From Henricia sp. BOLD:AAB3569 (Eukaryota; Echinodermata; Asteroidea; Spinulosida; Echinasteridae): a stretch of 64,000 nucleotides of DNA. The notes beneath the pieces are model-generated. The model worked only from the letters and a program-made list of their open reading frames with translations. It searched no databases and was not told where the DNA came from. The DNA is taken from NCBI GenBank assembly GCA_037783545.1, contig JBBELK010000293.1, positions 1,054,001 to 1,118,000 on the forward strand. The letters run 5' to 3'. Below are positions 22,119 to 32,557 of this stretch, one piece after another (position 1 is the first letter of the stretch; every line of letters begins with the position of its first letter). The position numbers were made by a program, and so were the translations under genes.

Positions 22119-22453
22119 TTTAAAGGAGCGTGACCAGAGTTTCTGGAAAATAGTTTTCGATGTAACTTACCAATATTATCAAGTAACTCCCATGTCCCAA
22201 AAACCCGAAAACATTCGCAATTTCCAGTAAAAAATTGAACAAAACTATCGAGTCGGCTTTCAGCGGATAAACGTTGATACTGGAAAATTAGTTTACAAAT
22301 AACCGGTGGATTTTCGACGATATCCTCGGAAATATGCGGCCTAGAAGCGCGGGAGTTTCAGTTTCGTAATCAGAAAAATATAACGGATGTTATGATATAA
22401 AAATCTCATGACAGTTCTGGGTAAAAAAAAGTGATCTGGTCACACTCCTTTAA
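22119..22453. repeat. TTAA foldback with aaggagcgtgaccag ends
   Basis: Inverted ends ttaaaggagcgtgacc and ggtcacactcctttaa bracket about 335 bp and lie exactly on TTAA. The element at 49214-49572 has the same ends (ttaaaggagcgtgtccagat) in the same orientation, with an interior related to 21840-22118. Confidence 0.85.
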
Positions 22454-23464
22454 AATGTGATCTGGACACGCTCTTTTCAGTGAAACGGTGGCGGTGCTGA
22501 TTCAAATGGCTATAAGCGTCATATCAAGAACTGGTAAACACTGGATTAGATGAAAATTTCTAAATTCATAAAATTAATCAAAATCGAACAGTAAAGAAAT
22601 GTCCATATTTTACAATCATATATCAAAAATTAACAGAATAAATTTGGCTGGGCACACTGTGCCATTACATTTCAAAGAAATAGTTGAAAATGCATATACG
22701 TACACAATTTCAGTTTTTGTATATTTTATTGATTTTCCGTCCCTAACGCATAAAAACAACCTCTGCATAAAACTGTAATTAAGTCAATTTCAACTGTCTT
22801 TCCAACTGGGTGTGTATAACATCAGTAGCAGGTGTATAAAAACATACAGGTTTCGCTTTAGTTTTCATTTGTTGTATTGACTAAGGAAAGGCATTTGTAT
22901 CTTGATTTCCGTCACGTGAGGGACGGAATTGGATCACGCTACTAAACAAAATTTCAAACATTTCCACGTAGGCCTAGAGACAACAAAAATAAACAATCAA
23001 AATTTAAAATTTGGCTTTTAATTTTCCCCACTGGTACTCGAAGCCTTTGATACTGCCTAGGCCTATTTATAATGTATATGCGACAGCTAGATTGTGCGTG
23101 GGCGGAGGATGAGGCCAGGCAAAGGAGGCGGTCGATGCCCAGGGACCAATTTCACAGTGCTGCTAAGCGCGGCCATTTTTCATGCTAACAAAGCATAATA
23201 TCAAGGATCGACAGGCTTTCGAGTCAAAGTGTTTCATTATACTGGCCAACTTGGATAGTGTTGTTTTCTTGTTTAGTGTATTTTGGAATTGTATGTTGTA
23301 TGTTTGTACTTTGTACCCTGTTGTTGAAGGCCGAATAAATAATAATAATAATAGAACATAAGCAGCAAAGGTAATGATTTTCAGAGGCAGACTTGAAAAT
23401 CGTTTATGCGCACATCTTCATTTTCTTTTCCAACCTGTTGTCACATGAGGGCGCTGTGCAGTAA
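22454..23464. other. Intergenic, AT-rich; half-copy of TTAGCAC foldback
   Basis: No gene seen. 23141-23195 is one arm of the TTAGCAC foldback (gggaccaatttcacagtgct...). A short (taa)n run lies at 23337-23355. Confidence 0.5.
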
Positions 23465-23880
23465 GAACGGTTGCCCGTTTTTGCGATCATAACCAAAATC
23501 ATGTTTCTGACGCTGATTTAACCAATTATCACCTTCAGTTGCTGACGGCTGAAGCTGTTTGTTGGTTGAATCAGAGACCAGGGGCCAATTTCATGGCGTT
23601 GCTTAGCACAAAAATTTGCTTAGCACAGGATTTGTTTGCTTTATTTTGCAAAAATGGATTGCCAGCCAAAATCGTAAGTGATGTGTATTGAAAGGTATTC
23701 TCCTACTCTTGCGAAGAACACAAGTTGGTGTATAATTTTGGCTTGTAATCCATTTTATAAAGCAAACAAATCCTGTGCTAAGCAAATTTTCGTGCTAAGC
23801 AACGCCATGAAATTGGCCCCTGGAGGAAAAAATCATGATTGCGCCAGAAACAAGTTTCTGTTTATGGTCGCAAAAAAAAC
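23465..23880. repeat. Composite: TTAGCAC MITE inside a gcgaccataacc-type repeat
   Basis: Flanks 23465-23580 and 23821-23880 match successive parts of the family seen at 44790-45140 (catgtttctgacgctgattt, aaccaat...gctgaagctg, then agaaacaagtttctg and atggtcgcaaaa). Between them, 23581-23820, is a complete TTAGCAC foldback (ggggccaatttcatggcgtt...gccatgaaattggcccc). The order is explained by insertion of the foldback into the other repeat. Confidence 0.8.
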
Positions 23881-24278
23881 CTCAAATAAACATGTTCTCT
23901 TTATCCAATCATTATTTTTTAAAACAAGCGCACACAGAAGAATGTATTCACGACAAATCATTCCGCATCTAAATTTTCATTTAATGTTGCTCTTCCAGGT
24001 AATGCATTCAAATGGGTGTAAATTAATAAACTTAAAGGCCTATAGATGATCTGTTTTTGATCGATTCTGGGAATAAAACCATTATAAATCAAAAGAAATT
24101 TCAGCTCTGTCAATGTACCACGTCTTCTAACAACATGAAAATCCATATTCGTTTTACCGGTCTTAGCTGGGTGTTTCAAATATTCATTCTCAGTCGGTCG
24201 CGTACTATATACTCTGTGGCTCGCGTCATGCACTCTGTGGCGCTCGTCATATGCATGCTGTTTTAGGGAGGTCTAAAG

Positions 24279-24426
24279 CGGGCCTCCCACTGTGCGATTT
24301 TTGCCACGATTCCCCTACGAATTGGTACGATTATCGGAGACTGCCTATAGACTCTACACACAATCGTACCCAATCGTATCCAATCGTAGGAAATTCGTGA
24401 CAAAAATCGCACAGTGGGAGGCCCGC
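24279..24426. repeat. CACTGTGCGATTTTTG foldback MITE, copy 1
   Basis: Ends gcgggcctcccactgtgcga and tcgcacagtgggaggcccgc bracket inner arms of cgattggtacgatt-type words. A second complete copy is at 36810-36960 and a truncated one at 39036-39145. About 150 bp, non-coding. Confidence 0.92.
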
Positions 24427-25376
24427 TTAAGGATTAACAAATGCATCGCGCTATGGGACATATCGACAGCATACACGCAGTACACAGCGCCCATTTCGGA
24501 CCGCCCAGATGAGAAGTAAATCGTTTGCAAACGATCTTCTGTACTTCTCTGGTAAAATTATATCATCTCGGGCGGAAACATTTCATTGGATAGTTGCTAC
24601 CAATTCAATCTTTACTTTGAGTAAGGTTTTTCCTGCCATCTACTTTTGGGGCCACTGCAAATGATACAGTGGGCACTGAACGAGAAATTAAGCAGAAACA
24701 GATAAACGTGGCTATTTCATTTTTGAAATCTTGTCCTGAAAATTAAATTACCCAAATAGTCTTGTTTCGTTAATATTAATGCTGTAGAACCTTTTCGCTG
24801 TGGAATCTGAAACTGCCAAAATAGGAAATTCTGTTCGTATTTTGGTTTTGTCCTATGTGGCCAAAATGCGTTTGGTGTAGGGCGCCGCGCATCATTGGCC
24901 TTTCGTCGTCTCCGAAGATGCGACAAACCTATCTTCCTAAATCGAAGAGTTTGTTAACGATGTGAGATGCTGCAAGCCCTTCGGAACAGTGACGAAAGTT
25001 TCAGCCAATGAGGAGCCTCGATACAATAACGGTTCACGCCATTTCTACCATATGGCATGCCTGTGTCACGTGACGGTGTCAGTGAGCCGACTGATGGTAG
25101 ACGTGTTTTGATTGGTTGCCTAAGAGTCATAAGTAGACAATGTCCCGAAGAACTCGCCAGAGTTCGGTTTCATAAAATGGGTTTCTGGCTGCCTGCCATT
25201 TGAAAAAAAAAGTTTGATGTTTCAAGTTCGGCGAATTTGTGAAAGCCTATAATCATTATCTTCGTGTATAAACATTTTCGAAAGACCGATGTGTCCCTGT
25301 ACACTCAAATTTCTGCTCGATTTTCAGGGCGCATTTTTGCATCCGCCATCAAAAACTCGGTAACATTGTTTGCCGT
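24427..25376. other. 3' flank of the scaffold-like gene, nothing recognised
   Basis: This is downstream of the stop codon at 25377 (minus-strand gene) and presumably holds its 3' UTR. I saw no canonical AATAAA on the minus strand close to the stop. No repeat family identified. Confidence 0.45.
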
Positions 25377-26917
25377 TCAGTTTGAATCGCTGATGGTCAG
25401 ATCGGGTGTGGCGCGTGATCTTAGCGGGGACGGAAAGCTTGAGCGACGGGGCAAACTGTCTTGATTCCACGGCCGGCCTCGCCAGGCGGAAGTCGCCGGA
25501 CGTTTGTTGTGCCGTCTCGGATACGGCAAACCAGCGATGATTGGGGCACTACCTTCAAGTCCTTGTTTGCAGGGTGAAGTTGGGGGGACATCAAAGCTGT
25601 TTTCGGTGTCCAAATTGTAGGACGGGCTTGATCCTTCAAAAGGACAGCGAAAAGACATGTCTTTTCGAAGAGGTGAATCTTCTTGAAAGTTGAGAAAGTC
25701 CGGGCGGTAAGAGTCGAGAGCCAAGTCACGGCAGAGGAATCGTCGATTGCGGTCTAAATTACGTTGGTTGTGAGTTGTTTGTGAGGACGCCGAGGCGGAG
25801 ATGTCGCGATATGGAGGCCGTCTGTTGTGGAAGGATTCCCCGTGCCGACTCGGTACAGCAGCTGATGAAAACGCGTCAATTTTTGGTTCCCGGTTGTCGA
25901 ACGTCCGCACTGATCCTTCCTCCCATCGAACTCGTGAGTCGACACTGCTTCGACTCTGGTCGACTAGATTCAGGTTGCGTTGGTCCTCCAATCGGCCTTT
26001 ACGGAAGCTTTGACATGATACGCTGCTTCTGGTTTTGCCCGTAGTAGTAGTAGTACACGTCTTGGATGGAAACGAGCCAGCACTGGACGGGAGTGACGGG
26101 TGCGAGGTGAAGGGAGACGCATCTGGTGACATCATCGCAGCTGGTTGTGGGATGTAAGAGACAGGCCCATTTGCGAACGGGTAGGTCATTCGGAGCTGGG
26201 ACTGCGATTCGGACAATGTCGGCCATTCCAGCGGGTCCTGGAAGGCCGGTTGATCAAGACCTTCCCAGTCACCGATGGTCGTCAGCACGGCCTCTTGATG
26301 AACTTCGACCGGATTGCACGCCTCAAATTGTTGTTGCTGCTGCAGTGGTGGCTGTTGCAGCAAGTATGGATGTTGTTGTTGCTGCAGTTGTCCGTCCACA
26401 AACTGCAACTGCTGCTGTGGTAGCCCTATCATGGGCGGTGGATACTGTTGGCTTGGTAACAGTGGATACTGCTGGCTTGGTAACACTACACTTGTAAAAA
26501 CCTGCTGCTGTTGCTGAAGCTGTTCTGCATCGACCTGCTGTGTATATTGGCAGCATTCCAACCCCGCTTGATAGCGCGGTTGTAACTCCTCTAACTGCAA
26601 GTGAAGATTTTCTAAATCTTGCGGAAGTTGCGTCTGCCGCTGGTGCTTTTGTTGTACCTCTGGAATAACGACCTGGTTTCCTTCGTCTACGTTCATGATC
26701 ACCGATTGGGCTATCTCGCTGGCTTCTTTCAGTTGAGCTTCCAAGATGAGATTCTTAATCGTCAGCTCCTCCAGCTGTTTCTCGTAGTTGTACATTTGGG
26801 CCGCACTCAGGCCGACATCGTCATCATGGGAAGGCACTGGTGTCGGGTCGATTGGATCTAGAAAGTAAAATGGGAATCCAATGAACTCGGACACATTTTC
26901 CACTTTAGGTTCTTTGT
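25377..26917 (-). CDS. Scaffold-like protein, last exon (coiled coil, Gln-rich, Arg/Ser/Pro-rich tail)
   Basis: About 512 codons ending at a stop, joined in phase 1 to the exon at 28667-28835. Two acceptors keep the frame: TTTAAG at 26919-26918 (exon from 26917, adding DKEPK) and CTAAAG at 26904-26903 (exon from 26902). I drew the longer form. The start carries a predicted coiled coil (YEKQLEELTIKNLILEAQLK). A Gln-rich stretch of about 100 residues follows (runs of four to five Gln, repeated PSQQYP). The tail of about 250 residues is rich in Arg, Ser and Pro with many RRxS-type sites. No named domain recognised. The frame is uninterrupted for 1.5 kb with no repeat content, which argues strongly for coding. 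It is not a shadow: the antisense frames are short. Confidence 0.85.
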
Positions 26918-26918
26918 C

Positions 26919-27395
26919 TTAAAGGCAGTATACATCATTGGTAATCTCGAAAATCAGAAATGTTCACAGATTTACGCCTAACTTACACAATATAAACATG
27001 ATGACCGTAGGAAACTTCCCCTAAAATGGTTTTGTCTGAAGTGCTATAGTCTTTGAGAAATGAGTAAAACAATTAGTTTTCGTCTCATGAGACGAAATTT
27101 CAATTCGCCCCAAAACCATTTCGCCCAAGTGCCATTTCGCCCCAAACCACTTCGCCCGAGTGCCATTTCGCCCCAAATTACTTTGTCCAAACACTACATT
27201 ATGCACAGGCCGTGGTTTAAGGCGAAATGGTTCAGGGCGAAGTGGTTTTGGGGCGAAATTACTGCAAACCCTTTTTTGACTGTTTTCTCAAAAGTTTGAC
27301 GAAGTGCGGAGCTGGTTTTTGCTCAGGTTGGTTTTAATCACACAGGGGGACAAAACTATTTGTAACAGTTTACCAATCATGTATACTATCTTTAA
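26919..27395. mobile_element. TTAA-flanked MITE with TTCGCCC minisatellite core, copy 1
   Basis: Exact TTAA at both ends (26919-26922, 27392-27395), then inverted ends aggcagtatacatcattggta and taccaatcatgtatactatct. Inside are a short palindrome cgtctcatgagacg and several 18-22 bp units built on ttcgcccNaaa. Copies at 44255 (inverted) and 56627. The TTAA target and ends fit a piggyBac-type non-autonomous element. It lies in the last intron of the scaffold-like gene and abuts the acceptor. Confidence 0.93.
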
Positions 27396-27532
27396 TGTCG
27401 CCAAAGTGTGAACAGAAGAGGGCCACATTCTTCTTGGAAAGTTATGTAGTTATGTAAAACTGAAGACATGTCTTTAGGACTATAGGAGCCCTTCCAGATC
27501 GTCGATTCGTCTTCTGATATGCGCGTCTGTTG

Positions 27533-27697
27533 GACCGTACAGGACCACAGGGCTGCGTTCCAAACACGCGAACATTGCAAACGTTTTCATCGTTCGCCAA
27601 CAACCGGTACCCGGCTTTCCATAGACGAGTGCACACAAAAGCATTGTAACCAGTGCCGAACGTTGGCAACGTTCGCGTGTTTGGAACGCAACCCTGG
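27533..27697. repeat. Foldback MITE with ggctgcgttccaaacacgcg ends
   Basis: Arms agggctgcgttccaaacacg and cgtgtttggaacgcaaccct flank an inner pair cgttcgccaacaa/gaacgttggcaacg. About 165 bp. A related, interrupted copy spans 29098-29697 and a fragment is at 27930-28015. Confidence 0.85.
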
Positions 27698-27718
27698 TCT
27701 GAGTTTTGCGACCATAAC

Positions 27719-27863
27719 CAGCAGCCGATTTCGCGTAAGCCCGATTGCGCAACCTTTTATTGCGTAAGCTGCGCAACATTCTTGTGATAATTACACGCAA
27801 GCCTATGGGGCTTATGCCATTTTCAAAAGTTGCGCAATTTTTCGTGAAATCGGCTGCTGACAT
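27719..27863. repeat. Foldback MITE with cagcagccgatttcgcg ends
   Basis: Ends agcagccgatttcgcg and cgtgaaatcggctgct with an inner gcgcaacc/gttgcgcaa pair. A larger relative is at 51951-52446. Confidence 0.8.
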
Positions 27864-28021
27864 TATGAGTCACTGAGTCAATTACAGAGCCGATAACTGA
27901 TTACGTCAGCGAGTAAAGCTGGGCTGCGATCCTCTATTTTGCAACGTTCGCCAACAGCTGGTATCTAACTCGTGACGAACGTTGGCAACGTGCGCGTAAG
28001 TGGAACGCAGCCCTGCAGTAT

Positions 28022-28261
28022 GGGGCCAATTTCATGGCGCTATTTAGCACAACAATTTGTTTAGCACAGAATTTCTTTGCTCTGTAAAATGGGTTACCAG
28101 CCAAAATTGTATGTAAAATTGTATTTTTAGGAACAGGACCAAAATATCAGTAAATACACATCACTTACGATTTTGGCTGGCGACCCAGTTTTGCAAAATA
28201 AAGCAAAGAAATTCTGTGCTAAGCAAAATGTTGTGCTAAACAGCGCCATGAAATTGGCCCC
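28022..28261. repeat. TTAGCAC foldback MITE, copy 4
   Basis: Complete copy: ggggccaatttcatggcgct, then cttagcac-type blocks, the central ccagccaaaattg/cgattttggctgg pair, and the mirrored end gccatgaaattggcccc. Located in an intron of the scaffold-like gene. Confidence 0.92.
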
Positions 28262-28666
28262 TATGGTCATTAGCTAGCGACCGCAACATCCCGCGCCTGG
28301 CGGAGGAAAACGTTTTGCCGGGCGTCCGGACTTCTCGGGACTAGTGAGCGCTGCATGTTGGCGCGCGGCAAACAAGTTTGACTTTCCACCGATTCACACA
28401 TTTGACAAGACATAACTCTCGAACTTTCCATTTTGACAAGATTTTCCAAGCTGTAGGGAGTACGTTGAGATGCATTATATACAAGTGTCAGAAGATGTTT
28501 TCAATCAAAGTGAGTATTGGCAAAACTTGCAAAACATGGATATATTTGCCAAATTACAGCCACGGCTATGACGTTAGCTAGTGGCTACTAGTCACTGGTT
28601 AAAACCAACAACGCCCACTAACATAACTTTTGTTATATGGTCGCGAAAACTCGACCCAGAATGTAC

Positions 28667-28835
28667 CTGGTCGCTTCGTGGGTCTGCCAGTGTTGTCTCC
28701 GTAACTGCTTAGATCAACGAACGGCGCGGGGCGTCCCTCTTGTGCGAAGCTCCACCGAGACCGGGACGGGATGCCGTTGTAGGAGCCTAATTTGTAGCCG
28801 GCCTTCACTTTCACTTTGAAGAGGCACAGAGGTAG
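28667..28835 (-). CDS. Scaffold-like protein, middle exon
   Basis: Fifty-six codons plus one base. The acceptor is CCATCCAG and the donor G|GTACAT. It starts in phase 0, as the upstream exon ends, and leaves phase 1, as the downstream exon requires. The translation includes LFKVKVKAGYKLGSYNG, SRSRWSFAQEG and PFVDLSSYGDNTGRPTKRP. I do not recognise a family. The complexity is protein-like (aromatic and Gly positions, no low complexity), and the phase match on both sides is the main support. The donor GTACAT is weaker than the others in the window. Confidence 0.7.
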
Positions 28836-29097
28836 CTGGATGGGATTGGGCAGAAATAAAGCTAAAAGTGAGTTCATGTTTCAAAATAAAAGTTCACGAC
28901 TCAAAATTACTTTGAGTCGCCAAATACCTAAAATAAAGGGAAGGAAAATTGTGCGATCGAGCGAAATGAGTCAGTCAGAAACAAAAGCCCGATTTTGAGA
29001 TTTGTCCCAAGATGGAAACAAAATATGCGAATCTCCTTCTTTGAAACAGAAATACCTATATTTCACGTTTTGGTCAAAACAAAATGAAGACGCCACC

Positions 29098-29697
29098 TGG
29101 GCTGCGTTGCAAATACGCGAACATTGCAAAATGTTTCGCTCGTACCCATCTCCCTTACAGGACGTTGGGAAAGGATAAATGCGCTTCACAAAATGCGCTT
29201 CGCAAATTCCTATGAAGCCCAATTCATACTCGCTCGGCGACCTACATGCGGGACGGAAATTTTGTCCGCCGCAGTTGCGGCGAGTAGGGTCAAACAAGTT
29301 CAACAGTGCGCGGTCAGTCCGCATCTGAGCGGACGGGTCGTTTCCACCCGTTTCTATGCGCGCGCTCTGAATTAAAACGCGCATACAAAGTGCGCCGCAG
29401 AGCCCGTTTATACCTCGGCGACTACTATGTGCAAAGCGAATTTGTATGGTCGCGTGAAAACTCTGCGGCGACTACACTCGGCGAGTATGCGGCGAGTGAG
29501 TTCGGCGGAGAAGTATGAACCTAGCTTAAAGGAAATATGTATGTCACACCGGGTCACGCGCAAGGCATATGAGAGTTCAAAGCGATTTGGTTAACTGCGT
29601 TAACCAACAGCTGCATGGTACCCAGCTTTCCATTGAGGAGGGCATATGTAACCAGTGGCGAACGTTGACAACGTTCGTGTAAGTGAAACGCAACCCA
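29098..29697. repeat. Interrupted ggctgcgttccaaa foldback with nested inverted repeat
   Basis: Outer pieces (gggctgcgttgcaaatacgcg at the left, gaacgttcgtgtaagtgaaacgcaaccc at the right) belong to the 27533 family. Between them, roughly 29205-29528, is another foldback (tcatactcgctcggcgac / gcggcgagtgagttcgg). This looks like insertion of one foldback in another, but I could not fix the junctions. Confidence 0.6.
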
Positions 29698-29791
29698 ACA
29701 ATGTTCACGATCAGTGTGCGTTCGTGAGCGCGTATCTGTAATGGTATCTCTAATCGTATTTCGCCAACGGCGAAGAAGAATCGAAACTCAC

Positions 29792-32536
29792 CATTTTCTG
29801 GTCGAGGTCTATCACGTCAGTCACGCCCATCACTTCCAGAGTCTTCACCAGGCAGTCGATGTATGCCTCCAGTCGCCAGTTACGGTCTCCAAGAAATGTC
29901 AACTCCAGCGCCAACTGTTTCAGACGCTGGTCAAGGTGCACGATCTTCCTGCGGAGTTGGTCATTTATGAGGGCCATGCCGTTATTGAGCTTTGCCGGTT
30001 CGGCCTGGGACTCGGTGGCTTGGGGTGCGTCTACAGAGGACGTGGTGGTTGGTTTGTTGGAAGAATTTGGATTTGTTGCGGAATCTGGGAGTTTTGTCTT
30101 AGTAGAAGATTCAGATGGGACCTCTTCTGTGTTTTCAGAGTTTGATGGTCCAACCTTAGTGTGGGTATCGGTCTTTGAATGGTCTACATCTTTCTCACGG
30201 TGTTTCTTGAATGCGTCTCTAGCGTCAAGATGTGCCGGGTCGTAACCGGGAAACCACGGCTCGCCACCGGGACACCACGGCTCGCCATAGTCGTACTGAG
30301 CTTTGCTGATTTGCCGTATTGCCAAACATTCCCAATCTTTCTCATCTACAAGCGGTTTGCTGCTGTCATTTTGACTTTTCGAGTCTGTGACGTCTATTTC
30401 CTCATCCGAGTCGTCATCGGAATCGGATCCGATGCCGCTAACTGTCAGCGAGGCGTGCGGATAGATGAAAGTCACCGTTTTGTCAGGCTTGTGTGACGTA
30501 TGACCATCGATTGGCAAATCAGGGCTTGATTTGTTCAGCAGTGAGTATGTGATCTCGTCCAACTGGTCGTCGCTGATCACATGGTTTGAATCCAAGCACT
30601 GGGATTGGTTGTCTGGTTTGGGTGGCTCGTATAAACCGGATCCCGTGGTGCTCTTGTTTCCCCGATGCCGATTTGATTCGTCCAAATCGCCTTTTGCCAC
30701 TGTCGGCAACTTTGGCTTCTTCCCTTGGCTTTCTTGACAGCTGGCGTCAAAATTACGTACCTCGGGGTCAATCAACGAAGGTTCCTGATTTTGAACCTGA
30801 TCGCTTTTCCTACACTCTTTAACGGAACCCTTGCCGACATCGAGGATTTTTTCAGCACAACTAGCTTTTTCGACTTTCTTTTCTTTCACCTCCTTCTCCA
30901 AAGACGTACCCAGCAGGTCCGTCTTGGAATTCCGTTGTGACTCGTTGTCCTCCACATTGGTAAGTGAACCATGACCGTCATTGACATCATCCGCACGGTC
31001 AGAATTTAGTTTATCGTGGCCTTGATTTTTATTGTTCAAATCAGGAGCACCGACCATAGATCCGGAAGAGCGTTCAGTGATCAGGTCATCAGAATCATTG
31101 CACCCTACCTCAGTGACTGGCCTCTCGCGTTCTTCGGCCGGACAACCGCTATCTTCGATGTCGAACGATTTGTTGAAGGTGAAGACGTCAAAATTGTTTA
31201 ACAGCGACGACCTGGCTGCATCGTTGACGTAACCAACCAGTGCTTCTGTCTCTTCGTCTTCACTGGTGCTGGACAAATATTCTTCGTCTTCGCCGCCGCT
31301 CGTACTCTCTTGGTCCAAGTGCTCTTGCTGTTCGGTTTTAGCGTCGTCTTCAGATGTGGCTCTGCTTTGTGCCACGTCTACCTGTGTCACATCTTCGTTC
31401 TCGCTTGGAATCAACCGTGGTTCTTTCACTGCATCACGTTCTTCAGTAAACGTTCCTTCATTGTCATCCTGTTCCTTCGTTGTCAACATTTTGTCTGGTA
31501 CCTCACCATTTGTTTCCAGTTGCTCTTTTGGTGTACCACATCTTTCGTTTCTACCATCAGATACCATGTTGGAAGCCTCTTCTCTACCCTCATCAATTAC
31601 CAATTCCACACCGGCTTCCCCCCACGGATTCGCCTCATCAATGTCGCCTTTCTCTTCGCAATTTTCTCCAAATCGACAATCAGCTAGCAATCTATTTATG
31701 ACATTATTGAATCTGAAATCCAGACCAGTTCCACGTCTTACTTCAGAAGAGGACTTTGTCTTCAATTCCTTCTCTTCCTGGACGTGTGCAGTTTCAGAAA
31801 CACTCTCCTTCTCAGATATCAACTCTCTGCCTGATTTCTCTAAAACTGCTCTTATCAGATCGTCAAGCTCTTGTTCGACCAGAGTCTGCGTATCGTTCTC
31901 ATCTTTGTCTATTTTCGGTTTGGCGATTTCTTGCTCAGTTTGACCAAAGACAACGTAAGTACATGATTCGTCTTGAGATGATTTTCGAGGGCTGGTCTTC
32001 ACATGTTCGTGAGAAGAGTCACGTACCGAAAACGAAGAGCAGTTTCCCAATCCTTCCAAGTCAGCGATGACCTTATGAATTACAAACTGAACCAGTCTCT
32101 CAATTTCCTGGTCATCTCCTTCAGTGTCAGTGAGGTTATCGACCGATAGGTCTTCACTGTCACGCGCCTTTCTTCCCTTCTTTTCAGACAGTGTTGTGTC
32201 TTCCTCCCCGGCCACCAAGTTATCCTCAATTATCTCTTCACTTTGGGGATACACAGTCGAGGCAAGGTGAGGTAATTTGGCCATTTCAAGTTTGTCTCGT
32301 TTGAGGTCTCCCGACGACGGTGCATCTCCTCCGTCCACGGGGGCGCCCTTCGGATCGCTTTGCCGGATTGAATCGGCCAAATGCGGGGACATGGAAGAGT
32401 TTCGAACGGTGGCGTCTTCATTTTCCATACGGGTCAGTAGCATTGAAGACATGTCAGTCATGATGACGGCAGTGATCGGTCTCAAAAACTCAATATTTTC
32501 TGCGGCAATAGCATTGTAAGAAAGGAATGTGAATGT
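29792..32536 (-). CDS. Scaffold-like protein, large acidic exon with AKAP-like helices
   Basis: An open frame of about 915 codons from a possible acceptor TCCTCACAG at 32537 to the donor ATG|GTGAGT at 29791. The first ATG is at 32461; the 25 codons before it are open (LSYNAIAAENIEFLRPITAV), so coding may continue upstream. Numbering from that ATG, the long acidic region carries five spaced amphipathic helices near 124-135, 199-210, 251-262, 408-419 and 634-645. The first (VQFVIHKVIADL) and second (LDDLIRAVLEKS) fit the PKA RII-binding consensus of A-kinase anchoring proteins at every position. KTVTF at 661-665 fits the PP1 RVxF docking motif. Residues 831-882 form a coiled coil ending LEAYIDCLVKTLEVMGV, which resembles the Rab11-FIP Rab-binding motif. 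The role is inferred: a signalling scaffold. No named orthologue recognised. Confidence 0.85.
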
Positions 32537-32557
32537 CTGTGAGGACGATATCCCAAA

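Noticed and set aside
26314-26517. Cys-rich plus-strand frame
   Set aside because: It is the complement of the Gln-codon-rich tract in the minus-strand last exon, not a metallothionein-like protein.
31266-31943. A 225-codon plus-strand frame
   Set aside because: It is antisense to the large acidic minus-strand exon. The Ser-rich translation reflects the complement of its Glu/Asp codons.
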